DNA from: RI-43 sp033764725
GTDB lineage: Bacteria > Pseudomonadota > Alphaproteobacteria > Caulobacterales > Aquidulcibacteraceae
Assembly: GCA_033764725.1 (NCBI GenBank)
Contig: JANRIR010000021.1
Coordinates: 124,001-188,000 of the forward strand
Direction of reading: 5' to 3'
DNA: 64,000 nucleotides
Shown here: positions 39,877 to 48,897 of the stretch, one piece after another
Layout of the letters: the number at the start of each line of letters is the position of its first letter
How positions within the stretch are numbered: position 1 is the stretch's first letter
Notes under the pieces: model-generated
Databases searched by the model: none
Seen by the model: only the letters and a program-made list of their open reading frames with translations
Told to the model about the DNA's origin: nothing
Made by a program: the position numbers and the translations under genes

Positions 39877-41537
39877 CGCGCGTTGCGCGTTTTTATGTGC
39901 GCGTCGGCGATCGCCTCGTCCATGGCCGGCGGATCGGCGAAGGGCCGCTGGTCGTGCTGCTGCATGGCTCGCCGCAATCCTCGCTCGCCGTCATGCCGAT
40001 GGCGCGCGCGCTCGCCGCGCGCGGCCTGACCGCGATCGCGCTCGACAATCCCGGCAACGGCTGTGCGCACCCATTGCCCGGCGCGCCGGAGGATGTCGCA
40101 GCGTATGGCGTAGCGCTTGGCGAAACGCTCGACGCGCTCGGAATCGGGCGCGCGGCGCTTTATGGCTTTCACACCGGCGCCGCGCACGCCGCCGCCTTCG
40201 CCGCACTGCATCCCGAACGCGTCAGCGCGCTGCTGCTCGACGGGTTCGCCGTTTGGACGGCGGCCGAGCGCGCCGACATGCTCGCGCATTATTTGACGCC
40301 CTTCATCCCAAGCTGGGACGGCGCCCATCTCGCCTGGCTCTGGGCCCGCATGGAGACGCAATCGGTCTTCTTTCCCTGGTATGCGCACACGCGCGCGCAC
40401 CTGATGGACGGCCACGAAACGCCGCCGCCTGAAGCGATCCACGCCAATATCCTCGATTTTCTGCGCGCCGGCGACGGCTATCGCGCACCCTATGCGTCGG
40501 CGTTTCACGCCGACGGCCAGGCGATGGCCGACGCGCTGCGCACCGACACTTTGATCTGCGCCGGCGCGCGCGATCCGCTGTGCGCACACCTTGAGCGGCT
40601 CACGCATCTCCCCCCCAATATCGCGTTGCAGCGCTTCGATCGCGACCGCGACGCCGCCATCGCCGCCATGGCGGATTGGTTGGCGCGCCGCGCACGCGAT
40701 TCCGCGCCGCCGCCGCAAGACGATTCCACGTTCCGCTTTGTCGACGCGCCGGGCGGCGCGCTGCATGTGCGGTTCGCGGCCGGCGGCGCCCGGCGGCCGC
40801 TGGTCGTGCTGCACGACAGCGGCGCCGCAATGCAGCGCTTCAGCCACGTGTTCGACGCGCTGGCGACTCGTCGTCCGCTGATCGCCATCGATCTGCCGGG
40901 CCATGGCGAATCCGGCGACGATTTCCTCCAGGCGCCGCGCAGCGTTGAGGATTACGTCGCCTGCGTCGCCGCCGCGCTCGACGCGCTCGGCGTCGAGGCC
41001 CCAGCCGTGGTTGGCGACGGTCTGGGCGGACATATCGCGCTTATGCTCAAAGCACAGCGGCGCGCCGCAAAAGCGGGCCTCGTCAGCATCGCCTCTGGCG
41101 AGGATGCGCCGCGGCGCGAAATGCTTGAGCGCGGCATGCCGTCCTGCGCGCCGCGCTGGGATGGCGCGCACCTGATCACGGCGTGGCGGTTGGCGCGCCG
41201 GCGGGCGCTGTACGATCCCTGGTTCCAGCCTGACGCCGCGCATGTCCGCGACGGCGCCGTCGATCTCGATATCGCAATGATTCATCAAGCCTGCATCGAC
41301 CTGTTGAAGGCCGGCGATCGCGCGCGCGCGGCGCATGCGGCCGCCTGGACGTTCGACGCCGCCACCGCGCTTGCGCACGCCGGCGAGGCCGAAATCCTGG
41401 CCGAGCCGCGCGACATGCGCCTGTCGGCGGCGCTGGTCGAAGCGCTGCAGGCGCGCGGCGGCGCCATCGCCCATGTCCATGCCCTCGCCGATCTGCGCGC
41501 CCGCGACGCCGAAGCGTTTGACGCCTTCGCCGGGTGA
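39873..41537 (+). CDS. fused double alpha/beta-hydrolase, both nucleophile positions altered
   Basis: 554 residues, GTG start overlapping the previous stop. Two homologous alpha/beta-hydrolase domains lie head to tail, about 1-283 and 284-554. Domain 1 has LLHGSPQSS (30-38) and the elbow GFHTG with His100 where Ser is expected; domain 2 has VVLHDSGAA and GDGLG with Gly383 at that place. Both share the later signature PxWDGAHLxxxW (148-157 and in domain 2) followed by an aromatic-rich PW segment, proving an internal duplication. GxHTGA elbows are known in an atypical hydrolase group, but Gly leaves domain 2 without a nucleophile. Possibly a lyase/decarboxylase-like or binding protein. Confidence 0.86.
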   Translation: MTRVARFYVRVGDRLVHGRRIGEGPLVVLLHGSPQSSLAVMPMARALAARGLTAIALDNPGNGCAHPLPGAPEDVAAYGVALGETLDALGIGRAALYGFHTGAAHAAAFAALHPERVSALLLDGFAVWTAAERADMLAHYLTPFIPSWDGAHLAWLWARMETQSVFFPWYAHTRAHLMDGHETPPPEAIHANILDFLRAGDGYRAPYASAFHADGQAMADALRTDTLICAGARDPLCAHLERLTHLPPNIALQRFDRDRDAAIAAMADWLARRARDSAPPPQDDSTFRFVDAPGGALHVRFAAGGARRPLVVLHDSGAAMQRFSHVFDALATRRPLIAIDLPGHGESGDDFLQAPRSVEDYVACVAAALDALGVEAPAVVGDGLGGHIALMLKAQRRAAKAGLVSIASGEDAPRREMLERGMPSCAPRWDGAHLITAWRLARRRALYDPWFQPDAAHVRDGAVDLDIAMIHQACIDLLKAGDRARAAHAAAWTFDAATALAHAGEAEILAEPRDMRLSAALVEALQARGGAIAHVHALADLRARDAEAFDAFAG

Positions 41538-41569
41538 AGACGGTCGCGTTTGCCAAGGCAGCGCCCTAC

Positions 41570-42673
41570 ATGGTGCGCGTGACTGCGCCGCTGACGCTCC
41601 TGGGCATTGAAACCTCCTGCGATGAAACCGCCGCGGCGGTCGTGCGCCTGGGCGGCGACGGCGCGCCTTTGGTGCTGTCCTCCATCATCGCCAGCCAGTT
41701 CGACGCGCACGCCCCGTTTCGCGGCGTGGTGCCCGAAATCGCCGCGCGGGCGCATGTCGAGGCGCTTGATGGCGTGATCGCGCAAGCGATGGCGGCGGCG
41801 GGCCTCGATTTCCCAGCGCTCGACGGCGTGGCGGCGACGGCGGGGCCGGGCCTGATCGGCGGCGTCATGGTGGGACTGGTCACGGCCAAGGCGATCGCGG
41901 CGGCGCACGACCTGCCGCTCATCGCGGTCAACCACCTGGAGGGCCACGCGCTCTCGCCGCGCCTGGCCGACCCCGCGCCGTTTCCATACCTGCTTTTCCT
42001 GGCGTCGGGCGGCCATTGCCAGTTTCTCGCGGTGGAGGGCGTCGGGCGCTATCGGCGGCTTGGATCCACCATCGACGACGCCGCCGGCGAGGCCTTCGAC
42101 AAGGTGGCCAAGACGCTCGATCTGGGATTTCCCGGCGGGCCGGCGGTCGAGCGGCTGGCGCGCGACGGCGACGCGGGCCGATTTCCGCTGCCGCGCCCGC
42201 TCAAGGGCCGGCCGGGCTGCGATTTCTCGTTTGCGGGCTTGAAAACGGCGGTCGCCCGCGTCGCCGACGGGCTGGGTCAGCCAAGCCTGCAGGACAAGGC
42301 GGATCTCTGCGCGGCGTTTCAGGCGGCGGTGCTGGATGTCGTGGCCGACCGGACGGCGCACGCCCTCGACGCCTATGAGGCGGCGGGCTGCGCAGGGCGG
42401 CTATTGGTGACGGCGGGCGGGGTGGCGGCCAATGCGGCGCTGCGGGGCCGTCTGGAGGCGATCGCGGCTGGGCGCGGCTATCGTTTCGCGGCGCCGCCGC
42501 AAGTGTTCTGCACGGACAACGCCGCCATGATTGCGCTGGCGGGGGCTGAACGGCTGCGGCTCGGGTTCACGGATGGATGGGATGCGCCGGCGCGGGCGCG
42601 CTGGCCGCTGGATGAAGCGGCCGCCCGTTTGCGCCCGACCCATGAGGCCGGGCGCAGGGGCGTCAAGGCTTAG
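41570..42673 (+). CDS. tsaD: tRNA N6-adenosine threonylcarbamoyltransferase
   Basis: 367 residues from ATG 41570 (an upstream GTG at 41534 would overlap the previous stop). Core TsaD motifs are clear: LLGIETSCDETAAAVV, the metal-binding HVEALD and 'NHLEGHALSPRL', SGGHCQFLAV, GEAFDKVAKTLDLGFPGGP, 'DFSFAGLKTAV', TAGGVAANAALR and CTDNAAMIA. It transfers the threonylcarbamoyl group from TC-AMP to A37 of ANN-decoding tRNAs together with TsaB and TsaE (not in the window). Core gene; unrelated in function to the catabolic set upstream. The twin small peptide gene ends inside its stop region. Confidence 0.97.
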   Translation: MVRVTAPLTLLGIETSCDETAAAVVRLGGDGAPLVLSSIIASQFDAHAPFRGVVPEIAARAHVEALDGVIAQAMAAAGLDFPALDGVAATAGPGLIGGVMVGLVTAKAIAAAHDLPLIAVNHLEGHALSPRLADPAPFPYLLFLASGGHCQFLAVEGVGRYRRLGSTIDDAAGEAFDKVAKTLDLGFPGGPAVERLARDGDAGRFPLPRPLKGRPGCDFSFAGLKTAVARVADGLGQPSLQDKADLCAAFQAAVLDVVADRTAHALDAYEAAGCAGRLLVTAGGVAANAALRGRLEAIAAGRGYRFAAPPQVFCTDNAAMIALAGAERLRLGFTDGWDAPARARWPLDEAAARLRPTHEAGRRGVKA

Positions 42674-42786
42674 GCGGCCACTTGGGCCGCGAGCTGGAAA
42701 ATCGGCGTCGCGGCCGCCGCGACGATCGCCACAGCCACGACGATCGCCAGGGTGCGGGCGAGGGGGTGGATGGTTGGGCGGGTCAT
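42670..42786 (-). CDS. 38-residue single-TM peptide, twin 1
   Basis: Short gene with a strong ribosome site (AGAAGGAG, 6 bases before ATG). The product MTRPTIHPLARTLAIVVAV.. is a basic N-terminus, one hydrophobic helix and a tail TPIFQLAAQVAA, so a small inner-membrane peptide. The twin at 43005-43121 has exactly the same length and a matching tail (AAPVLNVAAQIVA), so the pair arose by duplication. The stop overlaps the tsaD stop on the other strand. Function unknown. Confidence 0.7.
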   Translation of the reverse strand: MTRPTIHPLARTLAIVVAVAIVAAAATPIFQLAAQVAA

Positions 42787-43004
42787 GGACGACTCCTTCT
42801 GGTTAATGCGCAATGCTGCGGGTGCGAACAATTGCTGCGTCGCGAAAGGTGCGCGCTTCGGGGGGTTAATCCAACACGCGCTTCAGCCGCGCTCTTATGC
42901 GTTTTCGCATGCATCCAAACGGAATTGCGCGAAATCCAGCAAAATCACGCATAACGCAGGCGCCGCGGATGCTGCGCCGCGTTGGTGCGCGGCGCGCCGG
43001 GCGG

Positions 43005-43121
43005 CTAGGCGACGATCTGCGCCGCCACATTCAGAACGGGGGCGGCCATCAGACCCATGAGCAGCGCGGCGGCGGCGAAGAACGAGGTCCAGGCGAGGAA
43101 GGAGGGGCGGTTGGCGGTCAT
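43005..43121 (-). CDS. 38-residue single-TM peptide, twin 2
   Basis: 117 bases, ATG 43121 with GTGGAG 6 bases upstream. Product MTANRPSFLAWTSFFAAAA.. with one hydrophobic helix and the tail APVLNVAAQIVA, the same length and tail pattern as twin 1. The 218 bases between the twins hold AT/GC-mixed DNA without a recognisable gene. The TetR gene starts at 43867 and reads in the same direction, its stop 99 bases upstream of this start, so co-transcription is possible. Function unknown. Confidence 0.68.
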   Translation of the reverse strand: MTANRPSFLAWTSFFAAAALLMGLMAAPVLNVAAQIVA

Positions 43122-43219
43122 GTCGGGCTCCACAAAGGCGTGCGTTGAACACGCTCTTTGTATGCCAGATGCCCGCGACCTGATCAATGAATAAATTCGT
43201 TTTTGTTCACTGATCACGA

Positions 43220-43867
43220 TCACGAAGTCGTGATCGCCTCCGTCAGGGCCTTGGGCGCAGCTCTGGGCGCGGAATCGTCCTCGCGCCGATAGATGCCGCG
43301 GAACAGAAGATCGAGGACGCCCGCCAGTTCGCGCTCGAGCTTGGGCAGGGTGAGCTGCGAGAAGAGCTGCGGGAAGCTGAATTTGGCCGTCGCGCATTGC
43401 AGCATTTCGGCGGTCAATTCAGGGTCGCAATCGACGAAAAGGCCCGATTGCGCGCCCTCGCGCAGCAACTCCGACAAAACCACGCGCTCCTGCGCCAATT
43501 GCTCATTGGCGAACAGCGGCCGCTCATGATGCAGGACCTCGGCGATTTCCAGAATCTTGGCGCTTTCCTCCACCAGACGGTAGTTTTCGCGCATGCGGCG
43601 GAAGAAGAATTCGCGCAGACGCTCATCCGCGGGGCGGTCCCGCCGGCGGGAAATCTTCGCCAGCTCTTGTTGCTGATCGGAATAATGTTTTCGGGCCATC
43701 GCCTCGGCGATGTCGATTTTCGCCTCGAAGAAGCGATAAATATTGCCCGGACTCATGCCGCAATCGGCCGCGATTTCAGCCATGGTGGTCTTGCCATAGC
43801 CGTAATGCTTGATGCGGGTCATGGCCGCTTGGAGGATGCGCTCGCGCGTGGCTGTCTTTTCGTCCAT
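43220..43867 (-). CDS. TetR-family transcriptional regulator
   Basis: 215 residues. The N-terminal helix-turn-helix is typical: TRERILQAAMTRIKHYGYGKTTMAEIA, then DCGMSPGNIYRFFEAK (residues about 35-50). The C-terminal ligand domain has YSDQQQELAK and VLHHERPLF helices. Local target may be the twin peptide genes downstream or gpsA, divergent 52 bases away. An ACACTAACTTGAGTGGC-like segment in the gap (43873-43890) is AT-rich enough to be promoter or operator. Not linked to the GRTATAYC regulon. Confidence 0.93.
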   Translation of the reverse strand: MDEKTATRERILQAAMTRIKHYGYGKTTMAEIAADCGMSPGNIYRFFEAKIDIAEAMARKHYSDQQQELAKISRRRDRPADERLREFFFRRMRENYRLVEESAKILEIAEVLHHERPLFANEQLAQERVVLSELLREGAQSGLFVDCDPELTAEMLQCATAKFSFPQLFSQLTLPKLERELAGVLDLLFRGIYRREDDSAPRAAPKALTEAITTS

Positions 43868-43918
43868 TTCAAGACACTAACTTGAGTGGCCTGAACGTTC
43901 AATGAAGGATTCAGCGCA

Positions 43919-44932
43919 TTGACGCATCCGCCGCACCCCATCGACCGCGTCTTCGTGCTGGGCGCCGGGGCCTGGGGCACCGCACTGGCGCAGGTCGCCG
44001 CCCAGGCCGGGCGCGCGGTCACGCTCTGGGCTTATGAGGCCGAGGTGGTCGACGCCATCGCCGCGACGGCGGAGAACCCGGTCTATCTGCCCGGCCAGCT
44101 TCTGCACCCTGGCATCCGCGCCACCAGCGATCTGGCCCTGGCCGGCGGCGCCGACGCCGTTCTCGCCGCCCCGCCGGCGCAATTTATGCGCCGGGCCCTG
44201 GCCGACCTCGCCCCGCATCTGCGCCCGGGCGCGCCCGTCGCGCTGTGCGCCAAGGGGGTGGAGCAAGGCTCGCTCGCGCTGATGACGGATGTCCTGAAGC
44301 AGACCATCCCCCACGCCGGGGTCGCGGTGCTGTCCGGGCCCGGCTTCGCCCGCGACGTGGCGGCCGGGAAACCCACCGCCACGACCATCGCGTGCGCCGA
44401 TCCGGCCCAAGGCGCGGCCTGGGTCGCAGCGCTCGGCCTGCCGACCTTCCGCCCCTACCTGACCGACGATCTCGTGGGCGCCGAGATCGGCGGCGCGGTG
44501 AAGAACGTCATCGCCATCGCCTGCGGCATCGCCGAAGGGCGGGCGCTCGGCGAAGGCGCGCGGGCGGCGCTGATCACGCGCGGATTCGCCGAGATGGTGC
44601 GCCTTGGTCGCGCCATGGGCGCGCGGCTGGAGACGCTGAACGGCCTGTGCGGCCTGGGCGATCTGGTGCTCACCTGCGTCAGCCGCTCGTCGCGCAACAC
44701 CGCGCTCGGCGCCGCACTTGGCGAAGGCGCGAGCCTGGCGGCGGCGCAGGCGAACCGGCGCTCTGTGGCCGAAGGGGTCGCGTCCGCGCCCGCCGTCGCC
44801 GCGCTTGCCCAACGCTGCGGCGTAGAGATGCCGATCTGTGCTGCGGTCGATGCGGTGCTCGCCAGCCGGCTCAGCGTCGACGATGCGATCGAGGCGCTGC
44901 TGTCGCGCCCCTTCCGTGCGGAGGGCGCATGA
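43919..44932 (+). CDS. gpsA: NAD(P)-dependent glycerol-3-phosphate dehydrogenase
   Basis: 337 residues, TTG start at 43919. The Rossmann motif VLGAGAWGTALAQ (13-25), LSGPGFARDVAAGKPTA, the catalytic region IGGAVKNVIAIACGI with Lys, RGFAEMVRLG and GLCGLGDLVLTC are diagnostic for GpsA. It reduces dihydroxyacetone phosphate to sn-glycerol 3-phosphate for phospholipid synthesis. First gene of a gpsA-Rieske-FAH unit with ATGA overlaps. The tsaD-gpsA proximity with further small genes is often seen in Alphaproteobacteria. Confidence 0.97.
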   Translation: MTHPPHPIDRVFVLGAGAWGTALAQVAAQAGRAVTLWAYEAEVVDAIAATAENPVYLPGQLLHPGIRATSDLALAGGADAVLAAPPAQFMRRALADLAPHLRPGAPVALCAKGVEQGSLALMTDVLKQTIPHAGVAVLSGPGFARDVAAGKPTATTIACADPAQGAAWVAALGLPTFRPYLTDDLVGAEIGGAVKNVIAIACGIAEGRALGEGARAALITRGFAEMVRLGRAMGARLETLNGLCGLGDLVLTCVSRSSRNTALGAALGEGASLAAAQANRRSVAEGVASAPAVAALAQRCGVEMPICAAVDAVLASRLSVDDAIEALLSRPFRAEGA

Positions 44933-45300
44933 GCGATCCGATCGGCGCGCGCCTTGCGCGCAGCGACGATCTCGCCGAGGGCGAGGCGCGTGTGTGCGAC
45001 GTGCGCGACGGCGCGCGGCTTTGGTCTTATGTCGTGCTGCAGTTGAACGGCTCGACGATCGCTTACGATAATCTTTGCCCACATGCGCGCTTTCCGCTCG
45101 AACGCATGGATGGCGGCGTGACGCTGCTGCGCGAGGGCGACCGGCTACTGATTCAGTGCGCGGCGCATGGCGCAGCGTTCGACGCAGCGACCGGCGCGTG
45201 CGTCGCCGGCCCCGGAACAGGGCGCGGCCTGCGTCGGGTCGCGGTGGCAGTCGCGGACGGCGACGTGCGAATCGCTGCCCCGCCTCAAGGAGAGACATGA
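44929..45300 (+). CDS. Rieske [2Fe-2S] protein
   Basis: 123 residues from ATG 44929. Both Rieske halves are visible: CPH at 50-52 (C-x-H) and CAAH at 77-80 (C-x2-H). There is no membrane anchor, so it is a soluble ferredoxin-like protein. Sits between gpsA and an FAH-family hydrolase with 4-base overlaps on both sides. Could serve a ring-hydroxylating or N-demethylating system elsewhere; no partner reductase or oxygenase is in this unit. Confidence 0.88.
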   Translation: MSDPIGARLARSDDLAEGEARVCDVRDGARLWSYVVLQLNGSTIAYDNLCPHARFPLERMDGGVTLLREGDRLLIQCAAHGAAFDAATGACVAGPGTGRGLRRVAVAVADGDVRIAAPPQGET

Positions 45301-45980
45301 TGACGATGTTCGACCTCAGCCAGCCGTCGGCGCCGATCCATGGCCGCAGCGATCGCTTTCCGGTGCGGAGAATATATTGCGTCGGACAGAACTACGCCGC
45401 GCATGCGCGCGAGATGGGCGGCGATCCCGACCGGGCGCCGCCCTTCTTCTTCACCAAGTTCGCCGACGCGATCGCGGCGAACGATGCGCGCCTGCCCTAT
45501 CCGCCGCAGACGCAGGATTATCACTATGAGGCCGAACTCGTGCTCGCCATCGGCGCGCCCGCGCGCGACATCGCGCCTGAGCGCGCGCTGGACGTGGTGT
45601 TCGGCTACGCCTGCGGCCTCGACATGACCCGCCGCGATCTGCAGGCGGAGGCGAAAAAGGCCGGGCGGCCGTGGGACATGGCGAAGAATTTCACCGCCTC
45701 CGCGCCGTTGGGCGCGCTGCATCCGATCGCCGAAACCGGCGCGCTGACGCGCGGGCGCCTGCGGCTGACGGTGAACGGCGAAACGCGGCAAGAGGCCGAC
45801 TTGAGCGACATGATCTGGGCGCCGCATGAGATCATCGCGCACCTGTCGCGCTTCGATGCGCTTGCGCCGGGCGACCTGATCTTCACCGGCACGCCGGCGG
45901 GCGTCGGCCCGGTGAAGCGCGGCGATGCGCTTGTCGTGACAATCGAGGGCTTGAGCGACCTGCGCGCGACGATCGCCTAG
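45297..45980 (+). CDS. fumarylacetoacetate-hydrolase-family protein
   Basis: 227 residues (ATG 45297 or the next ATG 45300; AAGGAGAG upstream). Family pattern: FPVRRIYCVGQNYAAHAREMG, FFFTKFADAI, 'YHYEAELVLAIG' metal-binding acids, CGLDMTRRDLQ, and LIFTGTPAGVGPVKRGD. Members hydrolyse C-C bonds of 1,3-dicarbonyl acids such as fumarylpyruvate, or decarboxylate oxaloacetate-like acids. Coupled to the Rieske gene. Ends beside an inverted repeat that separates it from the convergent aminopeptidase. Confidence 0.92.
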   Translation: MMTMFDLSQPSAPIHGRSDRFPVRRIYCVGQNYAAHAREMGGDPDRAPPFFFTKFADAIAANDARLPYPPQTQDYHYEAELVLAIGAPARDIAPERALDVVFGYACGLDMTRRDLQAEAKKAGRPWDMAKNFTASAPLGALHPIAETGALTRGRLRLTVNGETRQEADLSDMIWAPHEIIAHLSRFDALAPGDLIFTGTPAGVGPVKRGDALVVTIEGLSDLRATIA

Positions 45981-45988
45981 ACCCCGAA

Positions 45989-46038
45989 CGAGAGCGTGAT
46001 TGCCGCCAAAACCGGTGTCCACTTTTGGCTATCACGCT
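45989..46038. terminator. two-tier inverted repeat between convergent genes
   Basis: AGAGCGTGAT (45989-45998) pairs perfectly with ATCACGCTCT (46029-46038), and inside it GCCAAAA (46003-46009) with TTTTGGC (46021-46027). It resembles dispersed palindromes of alphaproteobacterial genomes with an 'ACCGGTGTCCACTTTT' centre. It lies in the gap between the FAH gene and the aminopeptidase gene and probably acts as a bidirectional terminator. Confidence 0.65.
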
Positions 46039-46049
46039 CTGAACCGCGC

Positions 46050-48710
46050 TCAACTCGCCGGGCGCCGCGGACGACGGCGCGGCTCCGGCGGCGGCGGCGG
46101 CTCGGCGGCGGCTGCGACGAATGCATCGACATCGCCCAGGCGCTCCGTGCGGACACGCGCATTGCCGGCGATGGCGGCTTCCGCGGTGACCACGGGCTGG
46201 CGCGCATCGGCGGGATAGGATTGCGCGAACGCGTTCAATTCCGCGATCCGCGCAGCCTCACCGCTGCGCGACACGATCTGCGGCGCGAATTCCAGCCGCT
46301 GCAGCGGATCGAGCAGGCCGTCCACCTCGGCGCGGCGCGCCGCGACAAAGGCCCACGTCAGGTCGGGGTGCGTGGTTCCCACGCGCCGAATGACGACGGG
46401 ACGCAGCGTGCGTGGAAAGGCGTCGGTCAACGCGAGATCGAGCGTGCGTTGCGCAAGCGCGGGATCCTGCACTTCGGCGAGCGCGGTGATGTATTGGTCG
46501 CGCTCGAGCGAGGTCGCGGCGTTGCGCGCCTGATCGACCAGCCATTGATGCCAGCGCGCATCCGCCTGCGCGCCGAGCGCGCGCAACGTCGCCTCGCGGA
46601 TCGCGCCCGGAAGCGCCGCGGGATCGGTCGCCGACGCCTCGACCCGGCGGCGCGCCTCGGCGACGATTGCGGGATCGTTCAGCCAACCCAACGCGCTGAT
46701 CAGCACGTCGCGCAACACCGAATCCGTCACCGCTTCGCCGGCGCGCGCATCCCAGCCGACGCGCGCGAAATGCGGCGCCAAATGCGCGCGCGCATAAGCC
46801 TTGAACGCGGCCTCGCCAGGCCGGCCCTGCTGGTATTCCGCCAAACGGCGCAGCGCGGCGGCGGCTTGCATGACGACATAAGGGTTTGCGTCGTTGGGCG
46901 TCGCGTTCACCAGGCGCAGATAATCGCGCATCGACGCTGCGCCGGATTTGCCGAACGCCCAATAATCCGCCAACAGGCCGAGCTGATCGTCGGCGGAGAG
47001 CGCGGCGAATGACGCGACGAGCGCATCGAGATCGGCGGGCGCATAGAGCGTGCGGAAATAGGCGTTTTCGCCGGCGTTCACTTTCACCGCGCCGCAACCG
47101 CCAGGCGCCTCGAGCACGCCGCCTTCAGGGGCGAGCAGCATGCGCACGCTTTCGGCCGCGCCGACGCGCCGCGCCACGATGGGGATCGTCCAGGCTTCGC
47201 TGGTGCGCGAGGCCTCGTCGGTCGCGAACCGCGTTTGCGTCAGCCGAAGACGCGTCGTCGTTGCGCCTGGCGCGCACGGTTCGCTGCGCACGGTGACGAG
47301 CGGCACGCCGTTCTGCGTGGTGAAGTCGCGCGCGATGCGCGTGATCGGCGTGTTCGAGGCCGCCTCGAGCGCCTGCCACAATTCCTCGGTGCGGGCGCTG
47401 CCATAAAGATGGCTATTGATGTAGGCGCGCACGCCGCTGCGAAACGCCTCTTCGCCGATATAGGTCTCGATCGTGCGGATGACCGCCTGGCCCTTCTGAT
47501 ACGTGATCGTATCGAAGGCGAGATTGGCCTGATCGATGGAGTTCACCGTCTGCACGATCGGGTGGGTGCCGGCGCGCGCGTCGATGTCCATCGCCTGGTT
47601 GCGCCCGCCTGCGGCGGCGAGCCACGGCGCCCAATCGGGGTGCAGCGCTTCGGTGGCTTTGTCGGCCATCCAGGATGCGAAGCCTTCGTTCAGCCAGAGA
47701 TCGTCCCACCACGCCATGGTGACGAGATTCCCGAACCATTGGTGCGCGACCTCGTGCGCGACGATGCCGAACACGCTCTGGCGATCATATTCGCTCGACA
47801 GCGCAGGATCGAGCAGCAGGTATTGGTCGAAATAGAGAATTGCGCCCCAATTCTCCATCGCGCCGAAGCCGCCGGCGCCGGGCACGCCGAGATTGTCGAG
47901 CTTCGGCAAGGGATAGGGCACGCCGAAATACGCGGTGAAATAGCCCAGCGTCTCGACCGCGGCCTGCAGCGCATAGCGCCCGTTCTCGCTTTGCCCGCGC
48001 ACGGTGACGACGCCGACCTCGACGCCGTCCGGCGTCCGCGTGGAGATGCGCTCCAGATCGCCGACGGCGAGAAACAAGAGGTAGCTCGGCATGCTGGGCG
48101 AGGATTGGAAGCGCACGCGCTTCATGCCGCCCGGCAGCGCGGCCGTCTCCGAGATCGGCATGTTCGACAGCGCGACATCGCCCTCAGGCACGATCGCGGT
48201 AAGATCGAAAACGGCGCGCATATCCGGCTGGTCGAACATCGGCGCGAAGCGGCGCGCATCGCCGGGCTCGAACTGCGTCGCCAACAGGCGCCGCGTCGTC
48301 CCGCCCTGGTCATAGGAGACGCGGAACAGCCCATAAGCCTCGTCATAGATGCGCCCTGCATAGGCGATCTCGAGCGTGTGGCGCCCGGGGCGCAGCGTGC
48401 GCGACGCGGTGATCGTCGCGGTCTGCGCCGCCGCATCGATCGCCGCCTGTGCGGCGCGGCCGTCGAGGCGCACGCGCGAGAAGGTCATTTCGGCGGCGTT
48501 GATGGTGACGCGGTTGGTCGGCGCGGTGGTTTCAAAGTGGATGCGCACGCGCCCCGTGAGCGTGCCCGCCTCCGCGTTGGGCGTGACTTCGATCTCATAA
48601 CGCTGCGGCAAGGTCGCGCGATCAAAGGATTGCCGCTGCGCCCACGCCGGCGCCGCAAGACCCATGACGAGCGCCGCGCCAAGAGCGGCCAATACGCGAT
48701 GAAGCTTCAT
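46050..48710 (-). CDS. M1-family aminopeptidase (exported)
   Basis: 886 residues from ATG 48710; a longer reading to 48899 is rejected because the Sec leader (AWA-Q, residue 24) begins here. The GAMEN exopeptidase motif is at 283-287 and the zinc site HEVAHQWFGN with His319, Glu320, His323 and the third ligand Glu342 (LWLNEGFAS). A C-terminal ERAP1-like helical domain follows and the tail is proline/arginine-rich. It removes N-terminal residues from periplasmic peptides. Not obviously part of the catabolic set. Confidence 0.96.
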   Translation of the reverse strand: MKLHRVLAALGAALVMGLAAPAWAQRQSFDRATLPQRYEIEVTPNAEAGTLTGRVRIHFETTAPTNRVTINAAEMTFSRVRLDGRAAQAAIDAAAQTATITASRTLRPGRHTLEIAYAGRIYDEAYGLFRVSYDQGGTTRRLLATQFEPGDARRFAPMFDQPDMRAVFDLTAIVPEGDVALSNMPISETAALPGGMKRVRFQSSPSMPSYLLFLAVGDLERISTRTPDGVEVGVVTVRGQSENGRYALQAAVETLGYFTAYFGVPYPLPKLDNLGVPGAGGFGAMENWGAILYFDQYLLLDPALSSEYDRQSVFGIVAHEVAHQWFGNLVTMAWWDDLWLNEGFASWMADKATEALHPDWAPWLAAAGGRNQAMDIDARAGTHPIVQTVNSIDQANLAFDTITYQKGQAVIRTIETYIGEEAFRSGVRAYINSHLYGSARTEELWQALEAASNTPITRIARDFTTQNGVPLVTVRSEPCAPGATTTRLRLTQTRFATDEASRTSEAWTIPIVARRVGAAESVRMLLAPEGGVLEAPGGCGAVKVNAGENAYFRTLYAPADLDALVASFAALSADDQLGLLADYWAFGKSGAASMRDYLRLVNATPNDANPYVVMQAAAALRRLAEYQQGRPGEAAFKAYARAHLAPHFARVGWDARAGEAVTDSVLRDVLISALGWLNDPAIVAEARRRVEASATDPAALPGAIREATLRALGAQADARWHQWLVDQARNAATSLERDQYITALAEVQDPALAQRTLDLALTDAFPRTLRPVVIRRVGTTHPDLTWAFVAARRAEVDGLLDPLQRLEFAPQIVSRSGEAARIAELNAFAQSYPADARQPVVTAEAAIAGNARVRTERLGDVDAFVAAAAEPPPPPEPRRRPRRPAS

Positions 48711-48897
48711 AGGGATCGGCCCCGAACGATGCGCCGCGGCTTCCCGCGGCTGGCTTGGCCGCGATCTATTCCGCGCGTGGCGGCGGGTGTCCATGCGGCG
48801 CCGCGCATTTTGCGACAGGCGGCGCCCTTCTACTTTCCGATGGCTTCCCTTACACGCTGTCGCCGCATCGCTTTCCCGACGAAGGACATCGCCGCCC

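Noticed and set aside
37834..41480. Long minus-strand open frames over the VOC/reductase/hydrolase operon
   Set aside because: Mirror frames of real plus-strand genes; composition full of Arg, Ala, His without domains.
45370..45385. AATATATT near the FAH gene start
   Set aside because: Inside the coding region and lacks the GTTGG arm of the element.
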